Of a DNA stretch of 64,000 nucleotides, positions 35,651 to 46,712 are shown one piece after another. The notes under the pieces were generated by a model, which was not told the origin of the DNA, searched no databases, and saw only the letters and a program-made list of their open reading frames with translations. The DNA is taken from positions 14,880,001-14,944,000 of the forward strand of contig OX485804.1 of the NCBI GenBank assembly GCA_950295325.1, given 5' to 3'. A program made the position numbers and the translations under genes. The stretch's first letter is position 1. The number at the start of each line of letters is the position of its first letter. This DNA is from Polytrichum commune (Eukaryota; Streptophyta; Polytrichopsida; Polytrichales; Polytrichaceae).

Positions 35651-36961
35651 CTCGGGGGGGGCACTGGCGAAAAACGTAGGAACTACGTGCGATAAAATAT
35701 AGGGTCTTGTATAAAAATTTGGCGTAAAATTTGTAAATTATTAGATGTAGTATAGGGTGCTTTGGGATTGTGAAACATGATTATATGTAATATAGCATTT
35801 GACAAAACATGATTAAATTATCTAAGTGGTACATATAAAATAGCATGGAGGAAAAACGATAGTTTCAAAAATTAAATACTTTGCCACCAAAATATGGCAT
35901 GTTCTATATAGGAAGGGTTCAAAAGATAAGGGTGAAGGTTGGTACTAAGTGGGGCAATTGTTGGCAACCCATTGACTTGATGAAACGTGCAGTCCAGAAC
36001 GGAAATAGAGAAACGCTCTTCCCAACTGCTATGGCTTACCTCCATTGGTTCAAAAAACAGTCGGGTCTCAACAAATATAAGTATGTTGAGAGTGACTGTG
36101 TGTGGGTTGATGTGGATGCTATTATCTCAACTGTGTCTCTACTGTATGAATCAACTAGCAAAATCTACACCTTAGATGAGGTAGATGCAACTCATTGAGT
36201 GAGTTCATTTCAAATAAAAAATAAAACCTGCTAAATTTATACTATCTCACACATGTGGAGATATAATTTGGAAAAAAGGTTGAATGATCATTAACTTAGT
36301 ATACCTTAAAATCTGTAGTAGTCATTTTAGTTCGAGTACCCTCATATCTCCCACATGTGTAAATGGTAGCCTAGCTAGTTTAGGTGGATTTTGCTTGCAT
36401 GGCGTGGGATTTTCCTCCAATGTGTAGGATTGGAAGATCAAGGCATCAATTGTAGGGATTTTGCAAACCTTGTAAATGTGACTTTGAGACACATGTGGCT
36501 GGCCTGTTCCCTAAGACCTCAAGGTTTCTAACTGTGTTATCCAACACAACTTTTATTCGTTGGCTCGTGTTGCTTAATGACATGTAATTGCAATCTTTTT
36601 TTGTTATTGTTTAGTGTTTTGCTTTGCCCGGACTTCAGTGTGACCCTGAACCCTAAACCCTAGTAAATGTTTGTTTCTCTTACTCTGTACATATGCTTCT
36701 AACGAGAATTCTACTGTATCATACACTTTAAGGAATGGGGGCAATCAGGGGGAAAAAATACATATAAGTAATATAGGGTACCATAAAATCAACCATCCAA
36801 GAATTTATAATTACCAATAGGGTGCAAATAATCACAACAATTTACCATTATTTCAAAAATTAGCATCCCTTATAATCCTTTCTCATAGGTAAATAGCCCC
36901 CATTTTAATAGGTCATTATCGCAGGTGTATGCAAAATATACAAGGGAGTGCCCCCCCCGAG
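35651..36961 (+). mobile_element. 1.3-kb element with CTCGGGGGGGGCACT ends
   Basis: A 1311-bp insertion with perfect 15-bp terminal inverted repeats CTCGGGGGGGGCACT and the 8-bp direct repeat GGCCACGG at 35643-35650 and 36962-36969. The host sequence is a tandem array, so the uninterrupted site can be read in its neighbours and confirms the duplication. The subterminal motif ACGTGCGATAA lies at 35685-35695 and its inverse TTATCGCAGG at 36916-36925. It encloses an ORF of 105 codons. The ends resemble those of the MITEs at 17681, 41550 and 58545. Confidence 0.9.
35881..36198 (+). CDS. Uncharacterised ORF inside the 1.3-kb element
   Basis: A 105-residue frame within the element, and the only sizeable one there. 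It has the composition of a real globular protein: aromatic-rich, with FYIGRVQKIRVKVGTKWG near the start, WQPIDLMKRAV, PTAMAYLHWFKKQSGLNKYK and VDVDAIISTVSLLYES near the end. The first ATG is not certain; the frame is open upstream of it and may begin outside as part of a spliced or truncated gene. I do not recognise the family. It could be a remnant of the parent element's accessory protein or a captured host exon. No nuclease triad is visible. Confidence 0.45.
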   Translation: MPPKYGMFYIGRVQKIRVKVGTKWGNCWQPIDLMKRAVQNGNRETLFPTAMAYLHWFKKQSGLNKYKYVESDCVWVDVDAIISTVSLLYESTSKIYTLDEVDATH

Positions 36962-37738
36962 GGCCACGGCTGAAGGCCTAAGGCTCGGTGGTGAGGCAGA
37001 CTGCCATGGTTTCAGAGTTTCTGTTTTGAGGCCACGGCCGAAGGCCCAAGGCTCGGTGGAGGCAGACTGCCATGGTTTCAGAGTTTCTGTTTTGAGGCCA
37101 CGGCTGAAGGCCTAAGGCTCGGTGGTGAGGCAGACTGCCATGGTTTCAGAGTTTCTGTTTTGAGGCCACGGCCGAAGGCCCAAGGCTCGGTGGAGGCAGA
37201 CTGCCATGGTTTCAGAGTTTCTGTTTTGAGGCCACGGCCGAAGGCCAAGGCTCGGTGTTGAGGCAGACTGCCATGGTTTCATAGTTTCTGTTTTGAGGCC
37301 ACGGCTGAAGGCCAAGGCACGGCCAAGTTTCAAAGGATTATGGGTTAAGGACCCGAGGTGATATAAGAGGAGGGGCCGTAGATTTGCATTAGACTAGGTG
37401 CTAGTTGATGAATTGGATTATGACCTAATAGCAATTAGATAGCTAGTTCATTAGCAAACTAATTGACTACAAGGCATTAGTAGGTGGGATTAGGGGTTGG
37501 AGTTGGAGTTGAGTTGCGTGGATTGTTATTGGGGATGCTAATAGTGCCATTACGGAGAAGAGTGTTTCTTAACACTTGTAACCTTGTTATGGAATGAATT
37601 GGGGTGTCCAACATTGATGTGAAATGCAATGGAAATTAATGACATTGGAATGACTTAGCTAGAATAATATGATTGTGATCCCCACTCCCTCACCCGGACT
37701 AGGACGCTTAAGGGTGGGTGGTTTGGCCTCACACCTAG

Positions 37739-38780
37739 TCCAGGTGGGGAATCCTTCCTCACACATCCTAGGTTGTCACTCACACATACATCTTTGTTCC
37801 ACTTAATTGTGAGTGAAGTGGTGTGTACAACACCTTTTTATTACAAAACAAATAAGTACTGACAAATACTTGAGTCACTCATGAGGTTCATGCATTGCAT
37901 GACTCACTTTGACCTTTGACAACCTAATATAGCTACTTAATCATCCCCTGAGTCTCTACCTACATGGACAACAACAACTGCCCATAACCAATTCGGAATG
38001 CTCGCCCTACCTACGCTAAGTGCCCTACTTTGTCCAGCACAAGCGTTGTTGCAGAGGCTTCACTCCATCCCGAGCCTGAGTTGGTGCAGCTCCCTTGCTG
38101 CCTCATTGCAGAAGCCAACAACCTGGGCCATCCTAAGCCGCTCCGCCCTTGTTGCAGCAACTGCCTCCGGGAAGGCTCAGCTCCCAATCAACACTGGTGG
38201 GATCGACTCCGCAGTTGTGCTTTCCATGTGCTTCCCTGCGCGCATCCACACTCACCCATCCCCTTGCCCTTCCACATAATCATGCACAACACCCAAGCAT
38301 TCAAATCCCAACGCAATAACCTCCCTAGATTTCTTTTCTTTTCTTTAATGCGCAAAGTCCTTGATGAATTCGTGAGCAAGGCTAAAGAGCATTGGCATGC
38401 TCAGTTTAATCAAAATGAGCAATCATCCCGTTCGCACACTACAATTCATCCACAATTACAACTAATGCTCTTTGATTGGTGTTGTCCTTCGGTCACTTTA
38501 ACCCAACCAAGTCTCACTAAGTGGAATGGGGGCTTAAACTGCCTCTACATACTACAACTCATAAACAATGACCATGTGCACCTAGAAGGAATCACATACC
38601 GCCAGATGCCCTAGGTTCATCGCTTAACTACCATGTGCCACTTGCTTCTGGTGAAATACCGTTTGTGCCGAGTTGCACTCATGCCCGAAAACATTGAAAC
38701 CCCATGCACACCCTTGATAGATTATGGGACTGAAGAGATGAATTGGGACAATCTTACGGAGAAAAAAAATGCCAATAGAG
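37739..38780. other. Stretch without recognisable gene
   Basis: Several medium-length plus-strand frames (for example 38030-38614) have no recognisable motif and overlap in different frames. Composition is richer in C than the surroundings. Confidence 0.3.
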
Positions 38781-38785
38781 CAACG

Positions 38786-40236
38786 GTGTGAGGAGGCACA
38801 TAGGAGTTTCTGCAAAGGCTAATTCAGCCCAACGTCATGATCACAACAACCTGAAGCACTCCAAAGTGGTCACACCCTTGATATGGCAAGGACCTAGCAA
38901 TCGGAAATTACCGAGTGTCGACTGGTTACCCTCAAAAGCAATTTGGCAAGCTATGTTTGTTTTGTCATCTAATGTGACGACCTTATCAACGACCTTACCC
39001 CCACCTGGGCCAGATTTTGTCCCACCAACTGACCAACTTCCACCATAAAAAAAAACAATGCCGCTACCACGTACTTCCCCCTGTCCACAAATCCCCGCTC
39101 CACACCACTAGACTAACCCTTGGCGATTACACTGGAAGAGCCAGCAAGAGTGCGTATTCTTACCAAACTCTAGAACCCTTCAACATTCATCGATGAGGCA
39201 GTGGAATCCCACGAACCTTAAGGCAACACTGGCCATTGATGTAACCTTTACCAACCTATTCCCTCGCTTTGACAATGGTTCTGCTAGTTCGACGAGCTCT
39301 CATGCCTTCCATGTTTAAGTAACTTAACGTCCAAAGGCAAAATAAGGTTGCACACAAGTCATTCAACAATGGATAATAGAACCTCAATTGCAGAAGCTCC
39401 CCCACACTCGGATTTGAAATAAAGCCGAGTTCCTAGTATGCACGACCATGCTCATGTTGAATCCACAACTCACCACAATTTGTTTGCAGATCCTCATCCC
39501 TCCGCACACGGCTTCGTAGATTGCAACCGGTAGTGCTTCTGGAGTTCGGCGTCATCATTACTCTTGGCTATGCTCATCTCTACTTGCCTCACTCCTAATG
39601 TGCTTAGCATCGGCATCGCTTCCTTGTTTGTTCCTACTTGCTACCACCCTCACTCGTCCTAAGATCCAATCATGCCATCACTACGCATCTCCTACCCCCA
39701 ACTGCACCAAAGTTCCTCTAAACGCAAGGCTTCCGCATACCCCCCCCCCCTCTCAATTCTCCTTCTAACCTCTTTGCATTTCTGCTACTTGTTTTTGTCT
39801 CACTCAGCATTGCAACTTCACCTCCCATGTGCATCAATTCCACTTGTTGCTACCAGATTTGCATTGGACTTGCACCAACATGCTTATGCACAAAAATTTG
39901 AGGTTGAGGCAGCACTTCTGCCTCCTACCCCAAGTCTCTCTCTCGTGCATGCATAATGAGCTCTCCCTCTCCTACCTCTCGAGACCCCTCCAACCTTCTC
40001 ATTTTTTGTCGCATTGCCCAGCATCTTCGGGCCGCCTGAAGGAAAAATGGGCTTGACCCTTCTTATTGACATTTTCTCCCCTTTTAGACTCCACCTCCCG
40101 GCACATGGTAATTACACTTAACTTTTGACGTTTTGCTTATCTTAAGGGTGAGGTTCACCTCTTTTGCTTGTTTTTTACTTCCCAATATTTTGTATTAGAC
40201 TTAATTAACATGTGAGTACGATTTTTTGAGCTCACA
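38786..40236 (-). mobile_element. Possible degraded LTR G of the same family
   Basis: On the minus strand the sequence starts at 40236 as TGTGAGCTCAAAAAATCGTACTCACATG, resembling the family start TGTGAGCCCAAAATGGTGCCCACATT. A TGTGAGG phrase at 38786 would give a 1451-bp unit, a fitting size, but the flanks (AACGG and GGCTG) are not direct repeats. The interior is C-rich. The left edge is therefore weak. Confidence 0.35.
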
Positions 40237-41549
40237 GGCTGATTTATTGGATTATTTGTACAATGTAAGTTCTTTATCATATTTTATTCATCAAATTTCT
40301 ACATGTCAACATTTATATCATATCGTTTTGGTTGTTTAATGATTTTTCTTATTTTTTTAGCGTGAAATTACCAAGGCCCGAAATTTGCAAAAAAAAAAAT
40401 TTTGAGCTCACACAAGAGCTAAATTGGTCCTCTGAAGGTGTATGTGAGGTCGAAAATATAGCAATGGATGATAACAAATCAAATTGGATTCTAGCCCTGC
40501 AAAGCATTTGCCCATTGCAAAAAAAAATTTAGGTCTTAAATTTTTTAGCTCAAATTAAAAAACCTTATAACTTCTATTTTGATAAATTTCAAATGAATCA
40601 AGAAAAATTTCAACATCATGTGATTTCAAAAGTGGATCCTTTTCACTATTGCTTTTCGTAACGCTTTGAAGTTCCCGAAAATGCGTTTTTTCAATAAATT
40701 TTTTGATGTTTAGTTAAATATAACCACATTTTAAAGTGTGTTATTAATATGATTTTTTTGTACTTGTGCTTGTTTACTTTTTGTATGTTGTTTTATTTTT
40801 TCCAAAAAAAACTCTTGCAGTTTACGATTTCAAATTTTCAAAATTTAACATTATTATCAAAGTGGACCCAAATGCACCTGAACATTTGCCAATTTTTGTA
40901 GATTATAGTAGGTCTTAAAGGGTGTGATGGTGGAATATGGTTTTTTTCACATGTTCAAATCAACTAATAGCGTTATGAAAAACAAGACTTTTGAAAACAA
41001 CCTGATAGCTTTCAAGCTGTGAGACAAGTTGTTTATATATATATATATATATATATACATTTTTATTTCATTTTTATGATTTATTTCATTTTTCAATTTA
41101 TTTCTTCTCAAATGTTTTAAGCGCGTTTTACTTCCTCTTAATGCTTTGAATAAACTACCACATTTTTTGATAATTTCAAATATATTCAATAAATGAATTT
41201 CATGTGTCACTCCTGAAATATGCAAATAATGGGATGAAATCCATTGGTATAAATGTGGATGTAATCTAGATTGTTCACCTAATAAAGATCCAAATTCTAA
41301 AATTAGAAATGCACGACCGTCTTAAACCCACGTTTGTTTTTTTCCATCCTAGACCAAGATCTATCATATATAGAGCCCATGAGAAGAAAAAAACATGCTT
41401 AAGTCTCTGCACACTATAAGAAAAATGATATCATGAATATTGAACCTTCTTCCAAGAAGCGAAGGGTCCTTTAACTTGTCACTTCATCTTATACTAATCT
41501 TATTATTCCTTATGTGTTGCAGCCTTCCTTCTCTTTCAAAATGAAAACT
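40237..41549. other. AT-rich gene-free stretch
   Basis: No gene. A (TA)n microsatellite lies at about 41033-41057. Confidence 0.4.
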
Positions 41550-41883
41550 CTCGGGGGGGGCAGTGTGTTAAAAAGTTAAGGATATAGGTGCGAACAACCA
41601 CTATTTTATAGGGGGGTATTACTTTCAATTCTCTTCTTTTTTTCACATGCTATCATTATGTAAATTTCTACTTTGGGGTTAATAGAAAATGGTTTGCATT
41701 ACTTATAATTCCAAATTACCTATTATTCCATACCCTATAGTACTTTAAAGATGTCCTGTGCCATTTTTGATACCCTATATTACTCTTAAGTCCATTTATA
41801 ATTTTTAGCCCCCATATTTTTAAAATACCCTATCATTTGTTCGCACGTATATTGCTACTCCAACCAATGACTACCCCCCCGAG
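41550..41883. mobile_element. 334-bp MITE with CTCGGGGGGG ends
   Basis: Ends CTCGGGGGGGGCAGT and its near inverse ACTACCCCCCCGAG, with the 8-bp direct repeat TGAAAACT at 41542-41549 and 41884-41891. GGTGCGAACAA lies at 41587-41597 and TTGTTCGCACGT at 41838-41848, each about 35-40 bp from its end. Non-coding. Related by its ends to the elements at 17681, 35651 and 58545. Confidence 0.88.
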
Positions 41884-41891
41884 TGAAAACT

Positions 41892-44800
41892 ACAATTCCT
41901 ACACTTACGTCATGTATTTTTAATTAGAATTCATTCGAATTCATTTTGAATAATTCGTTCTTAAATATTTTGAATATTAAAGAACAAACTAAAATTCATC
42001 AATGTGTTTGTCGCAAAGATGTTGTTCTTGCCCATTCTTTCAAGCTATATATTGAATTATTGATTTTTTTCAAAGCATATATCGAATTTTTTTTTCAGTT
42101 GCTCAACAATCCATTCACCTAACATAGCTTGTATTTTTGTTGTTTAGGTTGATACAAATCACAATTTCTACTTTCAAAGAGCTCTTAAAACAACACCGGC
42201 AGTTGATTTGGTTATTGCATATATGTTTAGAGGGATTTTTTGTGCATGGACTTTCTATACCTCCTTCTATAATACCCCCTTGGAATGCAAAATCCGATAA
42301 AAAAATTTCTTGTTCTATTCTAATTTTGCATGCAATATTTTCATGATGATGGTGTTTTATTGGTATTTTATCTTGATGGTGCGAAATGGACTAAAAATTT
42401 GTCTTCTTATTTCTTTAATTATATTTTCCAGGTTGGCCATGAACCTTGGACTTGTTTGAGTTTAGTTTGTTTGGCCAATCCCCGCAATTTCACAAAATGG
42501 TTCGTCTTCCAATTCTTTCTTTCACGTTTTATTTCATTGATAAAAGTCATTCTAATTTGTTACATTATATTATCATTAGTTTTCACTTTATTTTATTGTC
42601 ATTGCTTTTACAGACAATCAATCTATAGCACTTTTGCTTGTTCATTCTTTCGATAATACTTCCAAATAGAAACATCTATCTTTGTCTCTTCAAATGAATA
42701 TTGACAAAGATCTTTCAAACAATGCTATAGATTTGGATGATGATGTTTTATACAAATTCATGAATGCTATTTCTCAACTTATGAGAGATGGTGGTGTTAC
42801 ACCTTAGAGGGGTTCACAAGAAAAACATCCTTTGTTTTTTCAAGTTTTAATCAATGTTTTTAAAAATCCAAGGGCATTTTTACAAATTTCACATCATCGA
42901 CATGTATTGTTTTATTTTATTTTATTCTTCATATGCTCACAGTATAAACTGCTATGTGTCATTGATTATTATCTTCATAATTGTATTCTATCATGTCTTT
43001 GATAGGACCTTTCATACATGTTTGACGCACTTTGAAGTGTCACCTCTTGGCATTGGTAGTTGACAAAGATATTTTTGATTCCATCTTGAAGCCTTTCACT
43101 ATACAATATCCTTTACCGATCGACAAAGACATCAATTGTGATGACTCGGATGAATATTCAATTGTTAATCGTGAGGCCGTCAATCTATTTTGAGAGTAAG
43201 TTTGTTTTTTTCTTTATTTTTCTTGAAACACATTGCACATATATTTCCCTAAACTCATATGAAGTAAAAAATAAAATTAATATATTTATGCAGTCATGTT
43301 CTAACAATGTAATACCACAATGTCGCTAACATTGGCAATCATTTTTTAAAGATCCAAGAATTTTATCAAATCCATCTCCCCCTTGAGGCCTTCCTATTTA
43401 TGCTAAGAATATGGCTTCTTTTCTTGTTGCTCAACCTTCCCCTTCAATGCATAGAAACATTATTAAAATTTCTATATGATACATATATATGCCCATTGTC
43501 ATTTTCACTTCTCAATGTTCATTTCTCACTACTCATAATCTAGATATCTATTGTTTATTCTCCCTACCCTTCTTATTTTTTAACCCTACAATTGTGTCAA
43601 AATACCACGGTTATAGGATACCACTAGGCTTATTACCAAACATTTTCCCTTGGCTCATGGCTCATTTCTCATTTCTCATTGCTCATTGCTCATTGCTCAC
43701 AAGATAGCACTCCCTGGCAATTATTCCTCATTCCCTTTCATAAGGTGAGCATATTGATTCAATGACTTATTGATTCAAGATTTGTATGGTTTTTTAACAC
43801 CTCGTGTTGTGTTTTTTTTTGTTTTTTTTCCCTCTCTCTCTTGGCCTTCCACAAAATTTTATTCATTCAAGTGGACTTGCTCTTGGCTCTCCTAGATCTT
43901 AATCCTCATCCGCTTGACTTACTCGCCACTTCCTCTTTGACCATTGTTTCTATGACACATTCCTTTGCCACATCATTACTCAACACTTCATCTTGACAAA
44001 CATTCATTTTCATTTTATTCACTCACTTTTGCTCCTTAGCCTATCGCATGAATTTTTCTTTGCTTAAAGTAAGTCTTAATTTCACCTCCCATGTTACTTC
44101 CAAATTGATTACTTCTCAAACAATCATCCTCATGGTCATTCTCTCAACTCTACAATCTTTATGGGTTAAACCTTATCATTCAAGGCTATTACCAATATCT
44201 TTCTCAATTGCATCCACTATGGCTTTTGTAGCATTCAATCAACTTATTCATACTCTTGATAATCTTATTACTTGGACCCTACATATAGCCACTACTATGA
44301 TGCACACAATATCTCTCGTACACTTCCAAATTCACATAGCCATCAATATATATGTCGCTTATAACATCTCGAGATAATTGCACATCAAAGACATTGACTC
44401 TTGTTATTAGAGTTGTCAATAAGTTTCAGAGTTTGAATCACTCAACTCTCACAACTTAATTCTCATGTCCTCAAGCATCTCACTTGAAACTAACCTAACA
44501 TCTATGCACCTAAACTTGTTCTCCAAGTTTCGGCGATACAAAAGCCTTTTGCTTCTACCTTGAGACTATGCCAAATGTCTACATATGCAAATAGCCTCAT
44601 TTTACCTTGGCCGACCTTCTCCTTATTGAATCAAGAGGAAGGAGAAGGTGGGTATAAGCAATAACCTCCCTATGAAGCCAATTTATTACAACAATAGCCT
44701 TCCAATCCTACTACGAATGAGGTTCTAACTACAAAACACTTGATGAAAGCCACCAACATTTAAAAATTGGCCGTTCCGGCCAGGCTATGGCCCAAAAATG

Positions 44801-45154
44801 TGGCTCACAATTCACATGCTCTTTCCATAGACACCAAGACCGGCTCCTAAATCTCAAACGTTTGGGTGGAGTGGCCATATAAAACCTAGCATCGAGTTAT
44901 ATCTCCAACTACTTCAAATTGTGAAATCTCTTTCACATCTTGCCATGTTTCCACAAATTAGGTCTATCAAATATGACTTCTTATGTTCTTTTTATAGACA
45001 GTGAGATTTTATCTTAAGTCTTGGCCATTTGGGTGCAACAACTATTTAAAGATCATGTGCTCTTCATATCATATTTTTTGATGAACTTTCTCACTTGATT
45101 ATTGGGATTAGGAAGTGAGTTTATTCTCTCTAGATTTTCTTTTCAAATGGCCTT
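41892..45154. other. Gene-free stretch with old repeat
   Basis: AT-rich, no gene recognised. A 7-bp tandem repeat (CTCATTG) lies at about 43652-43700. From about 44430 to 44830 the sequence resembles the old repeat at 6060-6470. The copia element is inserted into its right part. Confidence 0.35.
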
Positions 45155-45159
45155 CAACT

Positions 45160-45514
45160 TGTTAAGATATTGGCTAAAGGCATATTAGCAACCTAGGTTA
45201 ACCGCCACTAGGACGGAATCTGTTTAGTCATTAATGTGCCCATGTGGGACTTAATCCAGGTTTTAGTAAACAACCGCCATAGTGCGGGCCCAGCCTGACA
45301 AGGACGTAAAGGGTCTCGGGCCGCGGGCTAGCGGTCCGGGCTTCGACCCGTGTATGTGGCCGGATCCCAAGACATTAGTTATGGACCAATCACAGCTAGG
45401 GCAGGAGGACCCTGGACCCACATGTATATATATCGGGGGCTTAGCCTCCCATTCCAACTTTTCATTCTACATCGTTACGCTGCCTCTTTGTGTATTGGTC
45501 CCATTCTCTTAACA
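45160..45514 (+). repeat. Copia 5' LTR
   Basis: 355 bp, starts TGTTAAGATATTGG and ends TTCTCTTAACA. A TATATATA box lies at 45424-45431. Short frames inside on both strands recur in the 3' LTR and are not genes. Just downstream is CGTTATCAGCACTGC; this is not the common initiator-tRNA site TGGTATCAGAGC and may use an internal (half-tRNA) primer. Confidence 0.95.
45424..45431 (+). promoter_or_regulatory. TATA box of the copia LTR
   Basis: TATATATA about 265 bp into the 5' LTR, a usual place for the U3 promoter; transcription would start about 30 bp later. The 3' LTR has the same box. Confidence 0.55.
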
Positions 45515-46712
45515 CGTTATCAGCACTGCTCCTAGTGTCTTCAGATTTGGTCACCTCTCAGTACAAAGACATACAATAGCGAGAGTATTGATTACTCTAT
45601 AGACTGATAGCTGATAGTGATACATTGCTAGATCAGACTCTATCAAACTTATCAGAGAGCTTATCACTGGTTGACAGCTGCAGTTCTGCATGAGTGGAGG
45701 ATCAGTATATCACTCAGTAGAGTTTGTATGTTTTGAGTATACAGATGTTGCTATATTTTTGTGATATTTCAAGTTATAGCAAGTCATAGTACTGTTATGC
45801 TGCTGGATTTGATCCAGAATCAAAAAGGGTATGAAAGGACAGAACTACAGTACCAAAATACTGCTCAAATTTCCTCTCATAGATTTTTTGATTTTACCTC
45901 ATTTTCATTAGAAGGCTACTAAAGTCAGTAGATCTATTCTATTTTGCATGCTAACTCACCAAATAGTACAGTTATGCTGCTGAAATTTACCTAGAATATA
46001 GACAGTTATAGATATACTAACTGATTACTATATTTTCCATATATATACACATATATATCGTCTGATTTATATGTATGATTTCCTACTAACCAAAGGGGTA
46101 CAGATCAGGCCTGATGATCTGAAACGTTAGCATCAGAAAGGTTATGCTGCTAAATTTTTTTCCAGAAAAGTTCCTACTCTAAAGGTTATGCTACCCCCCC
46201 CCCCCCCCAGTATATTTCATTTCAGTTTATTTCACTTGACTTCATGTTTTCACTAGTACCCTACTATACAAAGAAAAGATCAGAAAGATAGACCACTCTG
46301 AATAGATCTGATTTCTGAAAATATATATAGATAGATAGATATCTGTGCATGCCGGAGTCAGTTACATTCTACATTTTTCTGCAAAAGCTGACACCAACTA
46401 GGGTGAGCTTAGAGTCCATCAAATACTGTACACGACTAGTTGAACTGTCTGTTCCAACCAGAACTTATCTAAGTTCAGGTCATAGTTAGGACTAACCAGT
46501 AGAACATAACGGAAACCATCTCCATATAGTCGCACTGAAATGACCGACAATCAGAAAATGTAACCAGAAAGTCAAGATTGACTAATCAGACAGTATACAT
46601 CCACATGATTGAGAGAATTACAATCAAATGTAGACTGTAGTTTCAACTTAAAATTACCAAGTAGATGGCACAACATAGAATAGTGATGTCTACAAAGGCA
46701 TCATTCTCATAA

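Larger units (their letters stand above)
34971..37733 (+). mobile_element. Solo LTR D with internal insertion
   Basis: Starts TATGAGCCCAAAATGAGTGC, ends GGTTTGGCCTCACA, and is flanked by CCTAG at 34966-34970 and 37734-37738. It is in opposite orientation to LTR C, 108 bp away. Without the inserted element at 35651-36961 and its 8-bp duplication it would be 1444 bp, in line with A-C. It carries its own private array of about 70-bp units (GAGGCCACGGCTGAAGGCC ... GACTGCCATGGTTTCAGAG) at 35522-35650 and 36962-37325. A TATAAGAGG phrase occurs near 37362. Confidence 0.85.

Noticed and set aside
45263-45512. Small frames of 64-76 codons in the copia LTRs
   Set aside because: They recur in both LTRs and overlap each other on opposite strands; no motif.
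46194-46208. Poly-C run as an element terminus of the CTCGGGGGGG family
   Set aside because: No partner end, no 8-bp repeat, and it lies inside the leader of the intact-ended copia element.
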